The translations under genes were made by a program, and so were the position numbers. The notes beneath the pieces were generated by a model that saw nothing but the letters and a program-made list of their open reading frames with translations, did no database searches and was not told where the DNA came from. Below, piece by piece: positions 27,493 to 37,775 of a stretch of 64,000 bases of DNA. Origin of the DNA: a virus. Location: positions 1 through 64,000 of the IMG/VR virus record IMGVR_UViG_3300008339_000021; one strand, given 5' to 3'. Every line of letters begins with the position of its first letter. Within the stretch, counting starts at the first letter, position 1.

Positions 27493-30400
27493 CTATTTTG
27501 GTTTACAATTATTAATATTATCATCTTTACTCTTATTCTTCAATGCGGCAAGTCTATCTTTTTTAGACATGCTGGCTGCATTTTGTTTTGCCTTTTCAAT
27601 TAGTTCAGGATTGTCAGCAAAATCTTTAAGACTGCTTTTTGAAATTTCAGAGTTTTCTTTTTCTTCTGGTGTAGGTTCCATAATTTCTTCTTCTACTTTT
27701 AATGCTTCTTCAGTAGTTTTAGTAAACCCTGCTTTTATCTGAGTTTCAGTAAATGTTTTTTTCTTAGGTTTTCCATTTTTTACATTTTCAACCTGATTGA
27801 TTACAATCTTACCGTCACCTTTAGATTTAACAACAACTACCTCATTTTCTGTAATTCCAAAGATAGGTTTTTTGCTAATAAGATAGTCACCTTCAGCAAT
27901 GTTTTCCTCAGATGTGCTTAGCTTTAATGAATTCTTTCTAATCTGGTATACATTTTCTACAAGGTCTGCAAACTGTATATCTGTTTCTGCTGTAATAGCA
28001 ACTATGGCATCAGTATAAGCTGTTTCTAAATCTTCAAGTTTCTCAGCAGATTTGATTCTGTCAAGTATATTTTTGAATTCTTCAGAAGTTAATGATACAA
28101 GTTCTGGGAATACATTATCTACAAAGTTTCTTTTTAATGCATCAAGTTCATCTTCAATTGGATCTTTTGTTGGTGTTGATGCCTTTTTTAAAGCAGCTAG
28201 TTGTCTATCAAATTCAGCATTGATTTTATCAAAATCATCTTTAGATTTTCTGTATACATTTTTTAAATCTTTTATTTTTAACTCAAGTTTTTCTAAATCC
28301 TTAAAAGGTTTGATATCTCGAACAGGGACAGCTCCTAAAAAATCTAATTTATCATATACCCTACTTTTAGCTTTATTAAAAAACCAATCATCACTTTCTG
28401 TTTTTCCTTTTTCAAAATTTTCTGTTAATTCTGGACTTTGATATAACCTACTATTTCTTTCAGAATCTGCAATTTGTTTAAACCTATTATTATACTCTTT
28501 TTCTAATTCTTCAATTTTATCAAATCCTTCTTTAATTTCATTTTTTATTTCTTCTATTGAAAATGGTGTAGTATCAAATATTGTTTTAAATCTTTTTTCT
28601 AATTCTTTTAGTCTTCTTTTTTCTATATCAGCTTCCTCAGCTTTTATATCTTTAGGTGCTTTTTCAAGTTTTGCCAACTCAGTTTCTAACTGTTTTTTCT
28701 TAGCAAGTAGTTGTTCATATTGAGGAGAAGTAGCTACCATATCACCAACAGAGATCATACCTCCATTAGGAATATCAGCTAACTTTTTATTTACTTCAGC
28801 TATTTTCTTTTTTAGTTTTTTAACTTCAGTTGACTTTTGTTCTTCTGTAAGTTGTGGCTCCTTTGTTTCTTGTCCAACATTTTCTGGTTTAAGATTGTCA
28901 GGAAGATTAGGAAGCTTCATTACCACACCATACTCAGCTAGTTTTGCATCATCAATTGGTTCTAAAGGAACTGTTTTTGCACGTTCTAATTCTTCTACTT
29001 TATTTTCTAATTCTTTTATTTTATTAGCATCTGGCTTGCTTGATTTTTCTATTGATAGTATAGTATTTTTTAAATCTCTAATAACTGGACCATTAACAAC
29101 TTTAGCTGCTGACTCTGCAGAAAGAATATTACCATCCATATCTGTAGTAATTGATATAGGAAGAATAGAAATACTTTTTGCTAACTCACCTGTCATATTA
29201 TATAAGAGAGCTCTATAGATAGACTGTTGTATTCTATATGTAAGTTTTTTATTGAACTTACTGTCATCATTAAAGTTGGTCCAGTTTTCTGGTTTACCAG
29301 TTTTAATATCAATAATTTTAAGATCTCCCGTCTCAGTATCAAATGCTACTAAGTCCATTGCACCTACTAAACCTGAGTCAAGTAAAGTAGGATCATATAT
29401 TATTACATCATCAGATAAGATTTTATATTTACCATCTATTACTGAGTCTTGTAATTCAGTTATAATACCATACTCCCCAAACAAATTGTCATAAGCTTGT
29501 TGTGACATCTTAGCTGGCTTTTCTGGTTTTATAAATCCTCCATCTTTATCAGTTCTAAATGCAACTCTAGTCATGTTGTCTATTGTGTTTCCAGCAATAG
29601 TTGATTCATCATTAGCAACATCTTTTACAACTGCAATTAATGTAGCTTCAGTAAAATTATTAGTTAAAGCATTTCTAATAATGTCAAGCTTTCTTTGACT
29701 TTTTAACTGAGCAAGTTTACCATCTTTTACAGTATATTCAAGAAATGACATGAATCTATTAAGTCTTTCAGCATCTGATTCTATGTCAGTATCATTTACA
29801 AGATCTCTAAATGGTATTAGCAATTGACCACCTTTTTGGACTTTGCCTTCCATATAAGGTTCCTTAATTGCTTCATACAAATAAGGATCTTTATTGGTCA
29901 TTTTATTTTCTATCTCTTCAGTAAGTTTAGTAACCCTCATAGGTTTACCATCTACACCTGGAAACTCATAACCAACTGTATTGCCTTCAGCATCTAGAAT
30001 TCTTGAGACACCGTTTTGTTTATTTTTTACCATCTCTTCAAAAATTCTGAAGACACGGTTTGTATTATCTTTTGGTTTATATATTGATCTTAGATAAGTT
30101 AAATATTTTTGTAATTCAGAAATATCATTTTTAATAGCATTTCTATCATTATTAGTAAGAGTATCACCATTATCATACTTGTTTCTATCATACATGCTCT
30201 GCAGCTTATCTCTCATAACTCTTAATTGAGTAAGCCCATATTCTGTAATTGATTTAGTAAGTGGTAGATACTTTATTTTAGGTAAAGCTGATTCTTCATC
30301 AATTGGTCTTTCATTGTATGCCTTAATAATATCTTTTTGTTCTGGTCTTTCAAGCCAGTTGTTTCTTATTAATTCATATCTAGTTGGGTCAATTCTTCTG

Positions 30401-33400
30401 AAGTCTGCAGGTTTTCCTAAACCTTCTGGAGCAGGAGCTACAAGATAAGCATCAAATGCAACTTCAAGTTCATTTCTTAAATCATCTGGTAAATCATTCC
30501 AAGTTGCATTTAAGTCAACCTCTTGTCTAGATTCTTTTTTAGGAGCTTGTGTTGTAACAGGTTTTGTTTGTGCCGGAGCTTCTGTTAATTGACCTTTTAA
30601 TTTATTAATGAAAGCATTATATCTTTCATTTGTCTTTTTTACTTGCTCTTGATAATCTTTCCATGCATCAGTTGTTTCAATAGGTGGAACAGCTTCTTGT
30701 TGTAAGTCTTCAGTTTCCTGTTCTATTTTAGCTTGTGCAATTTTATCTAATAATATTTGTTGCAAACCAAACTTAACTAAGGTTGCTCTTTGTCTATCTT
30801 CTACAGATGCACCAGATTTTTTAGTTGATTTAAAGAATTTACTACTTTCTTCTGGATTATTTTGTATTGCAAGCTCAGCTAATTCTGTAAAATTCTCAGG
30901 CACAATATTTTGTTGTGCCATTGTTTCATATAAGTCAAATAATGATGATACATCATTTGCATCTTCAACTAATTTTAAAACAGAATTAAGATCTTTAATA
31001 CCATCTTCAATTTCTTTTTTACTTCTAGGTGCAGGTGGTATTTCTTTTTGCATCCAGGCTTCTTTATTTTCACCTGTTGTTGCTAATAAGTTTTCTTCAA
31101 ACTGTACTTCAAGTTTTTCAAGTTGTCTATCTTTTCTTTCTTGTAGTTGTGAAATTCTAAGTTGTAGCTCTGCATTTTTTGCAGTCTCAGTTACAACTCC
31201 TTCTATTTCTTTTAGTGTTTGGTATCTCTCCAGTGTTTCCATATATCTGTCATATGCCAAACTACCTTCAGGAACTACTAAACCTTTTCTTTCATCATAG
31301 AATTCTTTTGGTGGAATACCTTGATCTCTCCATAGAAGGAAGTCATTTCCCTCCATAAATATTCCTCGGTTTGCTAAAAAATTTAACAAACCATTATCTT
31401 CAATTTGTGATAACTCTTGTGTAGCTATCTCTCTATAGTAATCTCCTTTTTTAAGCCAGAGATCTGTCATCCATTTTTCATTACGGTAGTAAACATCTAA
31501 GAAACCTTTTGGGTCATTCATTAGATTAATTATATCTACCATTTCTCTAGACTCATCATTAAGTTTATAAAAGTCTAGAACTAACTCAAATGAGTCATCT
31601 ATATTTTCTGTAAAGAGATAATCATCTGGTTTTCCAGAAATTGTTTTTAATAAATTCTTATACTGGTCTTCTAGATTTTCAAGTATTTTAGTTTCTATCT
31701 CTTCATTTTTTGGTCCAAATCTATCTTCTAAGTATTGTTCTACTTCTTGATCTGTAACTTCTTCTCCTTCTTCTTTATCTTGTTGTAAGATTGATTTAGC
31801 TCTATTAAAATATCTATCTCTATGATAGTACTCACTAAACTCTTGGTATGCTTCAGAATATTTTTCTAGAGCTTCTGCTTCTTTTAATTTGTCCTTAGCC
31901 ATTTGTTTTGACTCAGGATCACCCACAGCAATAAGATTATTAGCTTCATTTTTTAATAGTCCAATCTCATTTCTCATTTCTTCTGGGCGAAGAATAATAT
32001 CAGATTGTCTTTTAGTCATAGATTGTAATGGTCTTTTCTCATAAAACTTGTTCATGATTCCAACCATTCTTTTTCTTACATCATCAAAAACTTCATTATA
32101 GAAAACAGCAGATTTAATACCATAATTCCAAGTATGATGCATTATATATGCTTGTTCATAGTCTTCACTATCTTTAGGTATTTTGTTGAGATCAATTGGA
32201 TTAGGATATACTTTATTATAGAAGTCCATTCTTTTTTGTATATCTCTTGCTTGAGTTACTAAATCACTAATTCTTGCTTTGTATTTATTAATATCTTCTC
32301 CAGCTAATTTTGGAAAAGCTTCTTTAAACTCATCATTAGTCATGTCCTTATAGCTTTCTACAGCATCTAAGTACATATCTAAAACTCCATAGTCATTAAG
32401 CATCATAAAATGTTGAATCAAAGATTCTGATTCAGCATCCATTACTTCTTTTTTATTTCCTGAATTTTGAACTTTTGCTAATATGTCTTGAGTACCTCCA
32501 TTAAAGAGTCGGCTGTTAAGCATTTCTTCAACACCAAACCCATTCATTTGATTAACAAGCTCATCTACTATTTTTGACTTTTCTGTTTTATATTCCTCAA
32601 ATGTTTTAGGGTCAAATATTTGATTTGCTTTTTCATACAAATAAGTCATGGATTTATTTAATCCACCTGCTAATGCACCCATAGCAAATCCAGAAGCAAA
32701 TGTTGAAAATCCACCAGCTCCTAGTTCTTGAGAATAATATGAAAGAGGTGTTGTACCTTTTCCAAATACAGCTTTACTTATAAGATTTTTTCTAACTGGG
32801 TTACTATAAAATGTGTCTTTATAATATTTTTCATTTGCTGAAGCAATTGTTTCTTGCAAAGATTCTTGAATACCCTCAGTTAAATTTGTTTTAAGATAAC
32901 CAACTGTACCCCATACTGATTTATGTAAAGGTTCTGTTTTCCATTTATTCCACCAAGTTTTAAATCCTCTTTCAGCAAATTTCCATTCATTCTTAGCAAC
33001 ATCAAAACCTATAGTACCTAACTCTCCAAATCTACCACCACCAACAGTTTTCCAGTCAAGCATTTTTTGTCTTAATACTCCTTGAGCACCTACTCTAGGA
33101 TTAAGTATATTATCAAATGCTAGTTTATTTGAGAAGTAAATAATACCAGCATTCATTGCAGAAGTTTCATATGCAGCCTGTTTTGCTTGAGCTACAATAT
33201 CTTGCATCTCTTCATTATTAGGATTTCTGCCAAATTTAATTTGGTAATCTTTATAGATATCTCCAATTAAATTATTATAGACCATACCAGATTCAAGTCT
33301 GGCTTCTGCTAATGCTAAGTTTATATTTCTAAAATCTCTATAGGCAGCTCCTGCAGTTTTTAAATACAGACCTGCAGATTTCATATAGCCAGTAAAGTCA

Positions 33401-34350
33401 TCTGTAGAATTTAATATAGAATAGTAATTATCAGTCAAGTTACTTAATGGATTAAGAACTCTACCAACACCTGACTGCAAACCTCTTTGTATTCTACCTA
33501 TACCATTAGCTTTATTCCAAGCTTCTCTAACTTTATTTATATCTTTTAATTCATCAAGTTTTTGAGCATAGGTAGCTATTCCATCAAATGATTTTCCAGC
33601 TTGGTATTCTTTCCATAGTAAGTTAGCTGCTTTAGGTGCAATAGCTCTAGCTCCAATTAATCCTCCAACAGCTGCTCCTACAAAGTTTTCACCCATAGCA
33701 GTTGCCATAATACCAATTGTATAACCAAGATTGTTTGTTAGATTATTAACAAATGAACCTAAGTTATTTTTAGATGAGTATGTTAAAGCTGATAGTTTAG
33801 CATGCTCTTGAGCTATTCTTGCATCTTCTCCAAAAAAATCTCCTTCATTAATTAACTTTCCTGTACTTGCATATACACTTTTTATTCCTGTTCCAATCAT
33901 AGGAAAAAAAGTTTGAGATAATGTTCTATACATATCTCCAAAGAAATTAGTATTTCTATTGAGTATAGCTTCATTATCTCTTAATGGATGGAACTCTATT
34001 TTACCAGCTTCTTGAATCCCAGAGTATCTATCATAAAAAGTTCCAGTAGGACCTGAATTATAAGAATATATTTTTGCCCATTCATTTTTGTCTTCTTGAT
34101 CTCTAACAGTTGCATCATGCCATTCTTGCATAGCAGCAATGTTAGCCTTTGGATCAAAATTTTTAGGACTACCTTTAGGAACTTGAGACGGTAATGGTCC
34201 AGGAGAGATTCCAATAAATCTCTCTTTTACTTGTATAGGATTAGGTGAAGAACCAGCCATACCCATATCTGTTTGAGGTGGCATAGGAACTGAACCTGCA
34301 TATTCTGCATTTACTCCAGACTGAAAGCTATTTACATTAGTATCCTCCAT
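27493..34350 (-). CDS. Giant virion-type protein with PD-(D/E)XK nuclease domain
   Basis: 2285 residues. The N-terminal third has Gly/Ala-rich hydrophobic stretches (about 203-237 and 540-563) that could interact with membrane, as in internal ejection proteins. The middle is long, charged and coiled-coil rich. A PD-(D/E)XK nuclease-like domain lies near 1640-1720: D1666 in GAMDLVAF, then D1681-I-K1683, then RIQQSIYRALLYN supplying the Q motif. The C-terminal ~500 residues are Lys/Glu-rich. The gene overlaps the upstream 1125-aa gene by 14 bases and sits 2 bases ahead of the RNA polymerase gene, so the three are co-expressed. A delivered nuclease could act on host DNA or on invading DNA ends; this is inference. 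Confidence 0.85.
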   Translation of the reverse strand: MEDTNVNSFQSGVNAEYAGSVPMPPQTDMGMAGSSPNPIQVKERFIGISPGPLPSQVPKGSPKNFDPKANIAAMQEWHDATVRDQEDKNEWAKIYSYNSGPTGTFYDRYSGIQEAGKIEFHPLRDNEAILNRNTNFFGDMYRTLSQTFFPMIGTGIKSVYASTGKLINEGDFFGEDARIAQEHAKLSALTYSSKNNLGSFVNNLTNNLGYTIGIMATAMGENFVGAAVGGLIGARAIAPKAANLLWKEYQAGKSFDGIATYAQKLDELKDINKVREAWNKANGIGRIQRGLQSGVGRVLNPLSNLTDNYYSILNSTDDFTGYMKSAGLYLKTAGAAYRDFRNINLALAEARLESGMVYNNLIGDIYKDYQIKFGRNPNNEEMQDIVAQAKQAAYETSAMNAGIIYFSNKLAFDNILNPRVGAQGVLRQKMLDWKTVGGGRFGELGTIGFDVAKNEWKFAERGFKTWWNKWKTEPLHKSVWGTVGYLKTNLTEGIQESLQETIASANEKYYKDTFYSNPVRKNLISKAVFGKGTTPLSYYSQELGAGGFSTFASGFAMGALAGGLNKSMTYLYEKANQIFDPKTFEEYKTEKSKIVDELVNQMNGFGVEEMLNSRLFNGGTQDILAKVQNSGNKKEVMDAESESLIQHFMMLNDYGVLDMYLDAVESYKDMTNDEFKEAFPKLAGEDINKYKARISDLVTQARDIQKRMDFYNKVYPNPIDLNKIPKDSEDYEQAYIMHHTWNYGIKSAVFYNEVFDDVRKRMVGIMNKFYEKRPLQSMTKRQSDIILRPEEMRNEIGLLKNEANNLIAVGDPESKQMAKDKLKEAEALEKYSEAYQEFSEYYHRDRYFNRAKSILQQDKEEGEEVTDQEVEQYLEDRFGPKNEEIETKILENLEDQYKNLLKTISGKPDDYLFTENIDDSFELVLDFYKLNDESREMVDIINLMNDPKGFLDVYYRNEKWMTDLWLKKGDYYREIATQELSQIEDNGLLNFLANRGIFMEGNDFLLWRDQGIPPKEFYDERKGLVVPEGSLAYDRYMETLERYQTLKEIEGVVTETAKNAELQLRISQLQERKDRQLEKLEVQFEENLLATTGENKEAWMQKEIPPAPRSKKEIEDGIKDLNSVLKLVEDANDVSSLFDLYETMAQQNIVPENFTELAELAIQNNPEESSKFFKSTKKSGASVEDRQRATLVKFGLQQILLDKIAQAKIEQETEDLQQEAVPPIETTDAWKDYQEQVKKTNERYNAFINKLKGQLTEAPAQTKPVTTQAPKKESRQEVDLNATWNDLPDDLRNELEVAFDAYLVAPAPEGLGKPADFRRIDPTRYELIRNNWLERPEQKDIIKAYNERPIDEESALPKIKYLPLTKSITEYGLTQLRVMRDKLQSMYDRNKYDNGDTLTNNDRNAIKNDISELQKYLTYLRSIYKPKDNTNRVFRIFEEMVKNKQNGVSRILDAEGNTVGYEFPGVDGKPMRVTKLTEEIENKMTNKDPYLYEAIKEPYMEGKVQKGGQLLIPFRDLVNDTDIESDAERLNRFMSFLEYTVKDGKLAQLKSQRKLDIIRNALTNNFTEATLIAVVKDVANDESTIAGNTIDNMTRVAFRTDKDGGFIKPEKPAKMSQQAYDNLFGEYGIITELQDSVIDGKYKILSDDVIIYDPTLLDSGLVGAMDLVAFDTETGDLKIIDIKTGKPENWTNFNDDSKFNKKLTYRIQQSIYRALLYNMTGELAKSISILPISITTDMDGNILSAESAAKVVNGPVIRDLKNTILSIEKSSKPDANKIKELENKVEELERAKTVPLEPIDDAKLAEYGVVMKLPNLPDNLKPENVGQETKEPQLTEEQKSTEVKKLKKKIAEVNKKLADIPNGGMISVGDMVATSPQYEQLLAKKKQLETELAKLEKAPKDIKAEEADIEKRRLKELEKRFKTIFDTTPFSIEEIKNEIKEGFDKIEELEKEYNNRFKQIADSERNSRLYQSPELTENFEKGKTESDDWFFNKAKSRVYDKLDFLGAVPVRDIKPFKDLEKLELKIKDLKNVYRKSKDDFDKINAEFDRQLAALKKASTPTKDPIEDELDALKRNFVDNVFPELVSLTSEEFKNILDRIKSAEKLEDLETAYTDAIVAITAETDIQFADLVENVYQIRKNSLKLSTSEENIAEGDYLISKKPIFGITENEVVVVKSKGDGKIVINQVENVKNGKPKKKTFTETQIKAGFTKTTEEALKVEEEIMEPTPEEKENSEISKSSLKDFADNPELIEKAKQNAASMSKKDRLAALKNKSKDDNINNCKPK

Positions 34351-37300
34351 ACTCTCTTCTTTGCTGATTCATTAATTGTTGAATTTTTGGACCATCAAGA
34401 TCACTTGAACTTGCATCACCTGTAAAGAATCTTTCTCTATTATATCTTAAGTTAGCACCTTGATTTGATAATGGGGCAACAAGAGTAACTGTTTTAGAAT
34501 CTTGACCAGGACCCATATATTGTTGATAGCTTGTAGTTACAACTATCTTAGATGGATCTACTGGATCTATTTTATAGTTAAGTGATATACCAGGTAATGT
34601 AGGATCAGTATATGTAACACCTTTAGATCCTGCTTTTTCAATTCTAATTTGTTCTGCTGACTTAAATGAATTTTTATACATACTAACATTTGCCAAATTT
34701 TTAGCATCTGTTATAATGCTTATACCATTTTTAAGTATGTCATTATATTGGTCTTCACTCATAATACCATTACCATCTGAGTCTGGTTTAAATTTCTTCA
34801 AATAGTCTTCAGGTAATTTAAAATTAATTGCTGCTTTAGTTACATCTTCTCCACCAAATGGAGATACAGCAACTTGAAATCTTTTTAAATCCATTCCTTT
34901 TGAGCCAGTTCTTGGATTAAAATCAGCCCATATTGCAGACCATATTTCATTATTTTTTGCTGGGTCATCAATGTTTTCAAATTTATCAGCTACTCCACCA
35001 AATGATACATAGTTTGATCCATCACTTGTTTGTAAATCTAAATTTCTAACTACCCCTCTAAGTTGTAAATAATGATCATATGTAGGTGAACGTACTCCAG
35101 GTTCAACAGTAATACCTGCTCCACCAGTAGTATATAATCCAGTACCAAATTCAGTAAGTGATACTGGTTGATCTAATCCTAATATATCACTTGTTAACAT
35201 ACTATTTTCAGCTAACAAATCATATGCTGCTAACATCTCATCATATTCTTCTGATGTAGAATAGTTATGTCCTGTCCAATGAGAATTACCTTGTGCTAAT
35301 CTAGTTCCATCTTCTTCATCAGTTCCCCATATACTATTATAAATCCAATCCCATGCACCACCACCAAGATACCCTACACCTGTTGCAAGAGCTCCTGTAA
35401 GATATGCAGCAGGTACAGTTACTACTTCTTCAGGTAAAGCAACTTGTGGACCAAGTTGTCCAGCTACTGCTACTGCTGTTGATGTAGCTAGACCACCTGT
35501 ATTCATAGCATTAATAAAACCTGCCATTGACATTCCATTATTTAGAATTATATCTTCTGGAAAATCTCTATGAACATTTGCAATAAATGTCTTTTTGTCA
35601 ACCATATTAAGTTGGTCATCAAATAATTGATTGGCATACATGAAACCTTGAGCTCTAAGCTTATTAGCAGTTTCATTTGCAATGTCTTCTTTATTTTTGA
35701 TTGCTGCTAGTTTGTATGCAGCATAATCATCTAAACTGTGACTTAATGTAATTAAGTTTTTTACTTTACTACTGTTTCTTATATAATAATCATCTTTCTT
35801 CCTATCAATTACATTTAACATTTTTTTAGTCATGTCTGTAATCATGTTTGGAGAAAAGTCAGTCTTTAGACTTGCTTTTGCTAATCCTGCAAGTTTTAAT
35901 TTAGAAGCATCACCTTGTGCAACAAGATCATCTCCCATTTCTGCTGCTGCTTCTCTTTCTAACTCTGTAACATATGTACCTTCCTGAATCATTATATTTA
36001 ATATATCAGTTGGTATATCTTTTGTTGTTACATATCTTTTACCTGTTTTTGGATTAATTTCACCTGTACCTTCTTTAAATTTATCTCCATTTTCTTTTAT
36101 CCACCTTAATACAGGTTCTATATTAAAACTATTTAAGTTTTTATTATCTATAATTTCTAATATTTCTGCATTAGAAATTATTCCCTCTTCTTGCATTTCT
36201 GCAAGTACACTTACCATTGTTTGTTTAGCAGCTTCAGCATCACCAGTATATAAACCATCTATTGTATTAGACAAAGCCATTGGATCATTTGATGGTGTTT
36301 TAGTCATCATTTCAGCAACTCTTTCAATGTTTGCTAACTCTGGCTTTATTTTTAATTCATTAGTTTCTGGATCAATATCATAAAGTCCTGATTCAGCTTT
36401 TGCTTTATATGTTGCTTTATCCATATCAAGCTGATGCTTAAAGAGTGCAACATCTTTTTGTGCAGCAGCTCTTTGTTGAATAAGTGAAGAGTCATACTCA
36501 TATTTCTGTCTTTGTACTGAGAATGGATTTGCTTCATATGATACCTCTCCATGAAGATCTGCCCAATTCATAGCTGCTTGATTGAGATCTGCTAATAGTA
36601 AATTAGAAGCTGTAACTGCATCAACTCTCATTCTTAACAAATCCATGTCATCCATATTAAGAGCACTACCTCCTTGAGTTGTCATAGTCCGGTTAAGATC
36701 TCCATCTAACATTACTAAGTCATTCTCAGCTTGTTTAAGCATTTCAGAAATTTGAGCATTAGCTTCTTTATATTGTTCTAATGAAGTTTGTGTAGTTTCA
36801 ATATCTGTTCCATCTGCAATAGACTTCTCCATTCTAGTGATCATCTTATCATTAGCCATCTTACGGCTTAATAAATCATTCTTAGTAATGAGGGTTTGAT
36901 TCCTCATTACTTTTAGTGTTCTATTTAGATAATCTTTCTCAGCTAACTCAGCATTACCTCCATATTCAGGCCTATCTTTATTTGATGCTACTGTATCTTT
37001 TCTATCAAGATAAGCTTGTGTTACATACATTTCTTTTACTTTAGGATCTTTACCTAAGACAGAATAAAATGTACTTTGTAAAGGGGCAATGGCTTGCTGT
37101 CCATTTTTTTCAGTAACAATCCAATCACCTTGTGGAGTAACTCTTTTAATATCAATCTTCATTTCTGCAGCTAACTCCAATGCTTTCTTCTCTACATTAA
37201 CATATGGAGTATATTTTACATCACCGAAAGATGGTAGTTGCTCATATGGCAAAGCTTTAAATTCTTGTACTTTGTAATCAATTGCTCTTAAACCACCATC

Positions 37301-37714
37301 CCAATATTCAGAGTTTATTTTTTCATCAGTATTATATCTCTTACCTTCACCTAATGATCTTTCAAAACCTACATTTTTTGTGAAGGCCATATCTTTCATT
37401 AAACTGGCATCTTCATAAAAAGGTCTGAATAACTGTGTAGCTTGTTGAACATTTTGCTCAAGTGATAGATCTAAACCAGTAATTCTTTTTAAATCAAAGT
37501 CAATTCTTTTGAAAGTATTATCTCTTTTATTTATACTTTCATCATGAGTTAGCGGAGCATTTAATATCTGACCATATATATTATTTAATCTACTCCAGTT
37601 TTGATCATACTGTGTTTGTTTTAGTTGTAAAACATTTGCAGTAAAATTAAAATCAGGTTGATAAGCCTGGTATTCTGGGATAAATGTTGTGACTCCTGAT
37701 GGATATGTTGCCAT
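34337..37714 (-). CDS. Large crAss-type virion protein, 1125 aa
   Basis: No enzymatic domain seen. The N-terminus (YPSGVTTFIPEYQAYQPDFNF) is followed by helical, charged sequence and a Gly/Ala/Val-rich hydrophobic segment at about 740-795 (VPAAYLTGALATGVGYLGGG) that could cross or enter a membrane. The C-terminal ~200 residues look beta-rich, and the protein ends in QRREYGGY. Lying between the 810-aa and 2285-aa virion-type genes on the same strand, it is probably an internal or cargo protein that leaves the capsid with DNA. The 61 bases upstream of its start are one of the few non-coding gaps in the operon. Confidence 0.78.
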   Translation of the reverse strand: MATYPSGVTTFIPEYQAYQPDFNFTANVLQLKQTQYDQNWSRLNNIYGQILNAPLTHDESINKRDNTFKRIDFDLKRITGLDLSLEQNVQQATQLFRPFYEDASLMKDMAFTKNVGFERSLGEGKRYNTDEKINSEYWDGGLRAIDYKVQEFKALPYEQLPSFGDVKYTPYVNVEKKALELAAEMKIDIKRVTPQGDWIVTEKNGQQAIAPLQSTFYSVLGKDPKVKEMYVTQAYLDRKDTVASNKDRPEYGGNAELAEKDYLNRTLKVMRNQTLITKNDLLSRKMANDKMITRMEKSIADGTDIETTQTSLEQYKEANAQISEMLKQAENDLVMLDGDLNRTMTTQGGSALNMDDMDLLRMRVDAVTASNLLLADLNQAAMNWADLHGEVSYEANPFSVQRQKYEYDSSLIQQRAAAQKDVALFKHQLDMDKATYKAKAESGLYDIDPETNELKIKPELANIERVAEMMTKTPSNDPMALSNTIDGLYTGDAEAAKQTMVSVLAEMQEEGIISNAEILEIIDNKNLNSFNIEPVLRWIKENGDKFKEGTGEINPKTGKRYVTTKDIPTDILNIMIQEGTYVTELEREAAAEMGDDLVAQGDASKLKLAGLAKASLKTDFSPNMITDMTKKMLNVIDRKKDDYYIRNSSKVKNLITLSHSLDDYAAYKLAAIKNKEDIANETANKLRAQGFMYANQLFDDQLNMVDKKTFIANVHRDFPEDIILNNGMSMAGFINAMNTGGLATSTAVAVAGQLGPQVALPEEVVTVPAAYLTGALATGVGYLGGGAWDWIYNSIWGTDEEDGTRLAQGNSHWTGHNYSTSEEYDEMLAAYDLLAENSMLTSDILGLDQPVSLTEFGTGLYTTGGAGITVEPGVRSPTYDHYLQLRGVVRNLDLQTSDGSNYVSFGGVADKFENIDDPAKNNEIWSAIWADFNPRTGSKGMDLKRFQVAVSPFGGEDVTKAAINFKLPEDYLKKFKPDSDGNGIMSEDQYNDILKNGISIITDAKNLANVSMYKNSFKSAEQIRIEKAGSKGVTYTDPTLPGISLNYKIDPVDPSKIVVTTSYQQYMGPGQDSKTVTLVAPLSNQGANLRYNRERFFTGDASSSDLDGPKIQQLMNQQRREYGGY

Positions 37715-37775
37715 AGTATTTTTTATATTATAAAACTATCAAAATTTTTTAAGTTTATTAAATCTATAAAGTTTA
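37715..37775 (-). promoter_or_regulatory. AT-rich gap with repeated AAGTTTAT, possible promoter
   Basis: This 61-base gap between two large genes holds two direct copies of AAGTTTAT about 18 bases apart and, read on the - strand, TTTTGATAGTTTTATAATA about 25 bases before the ATG. This loosely resembles a Bacteroidota promoter but does not match TAnnTTTG well. No hairpin terminator is seen. Confidence 0.3.
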
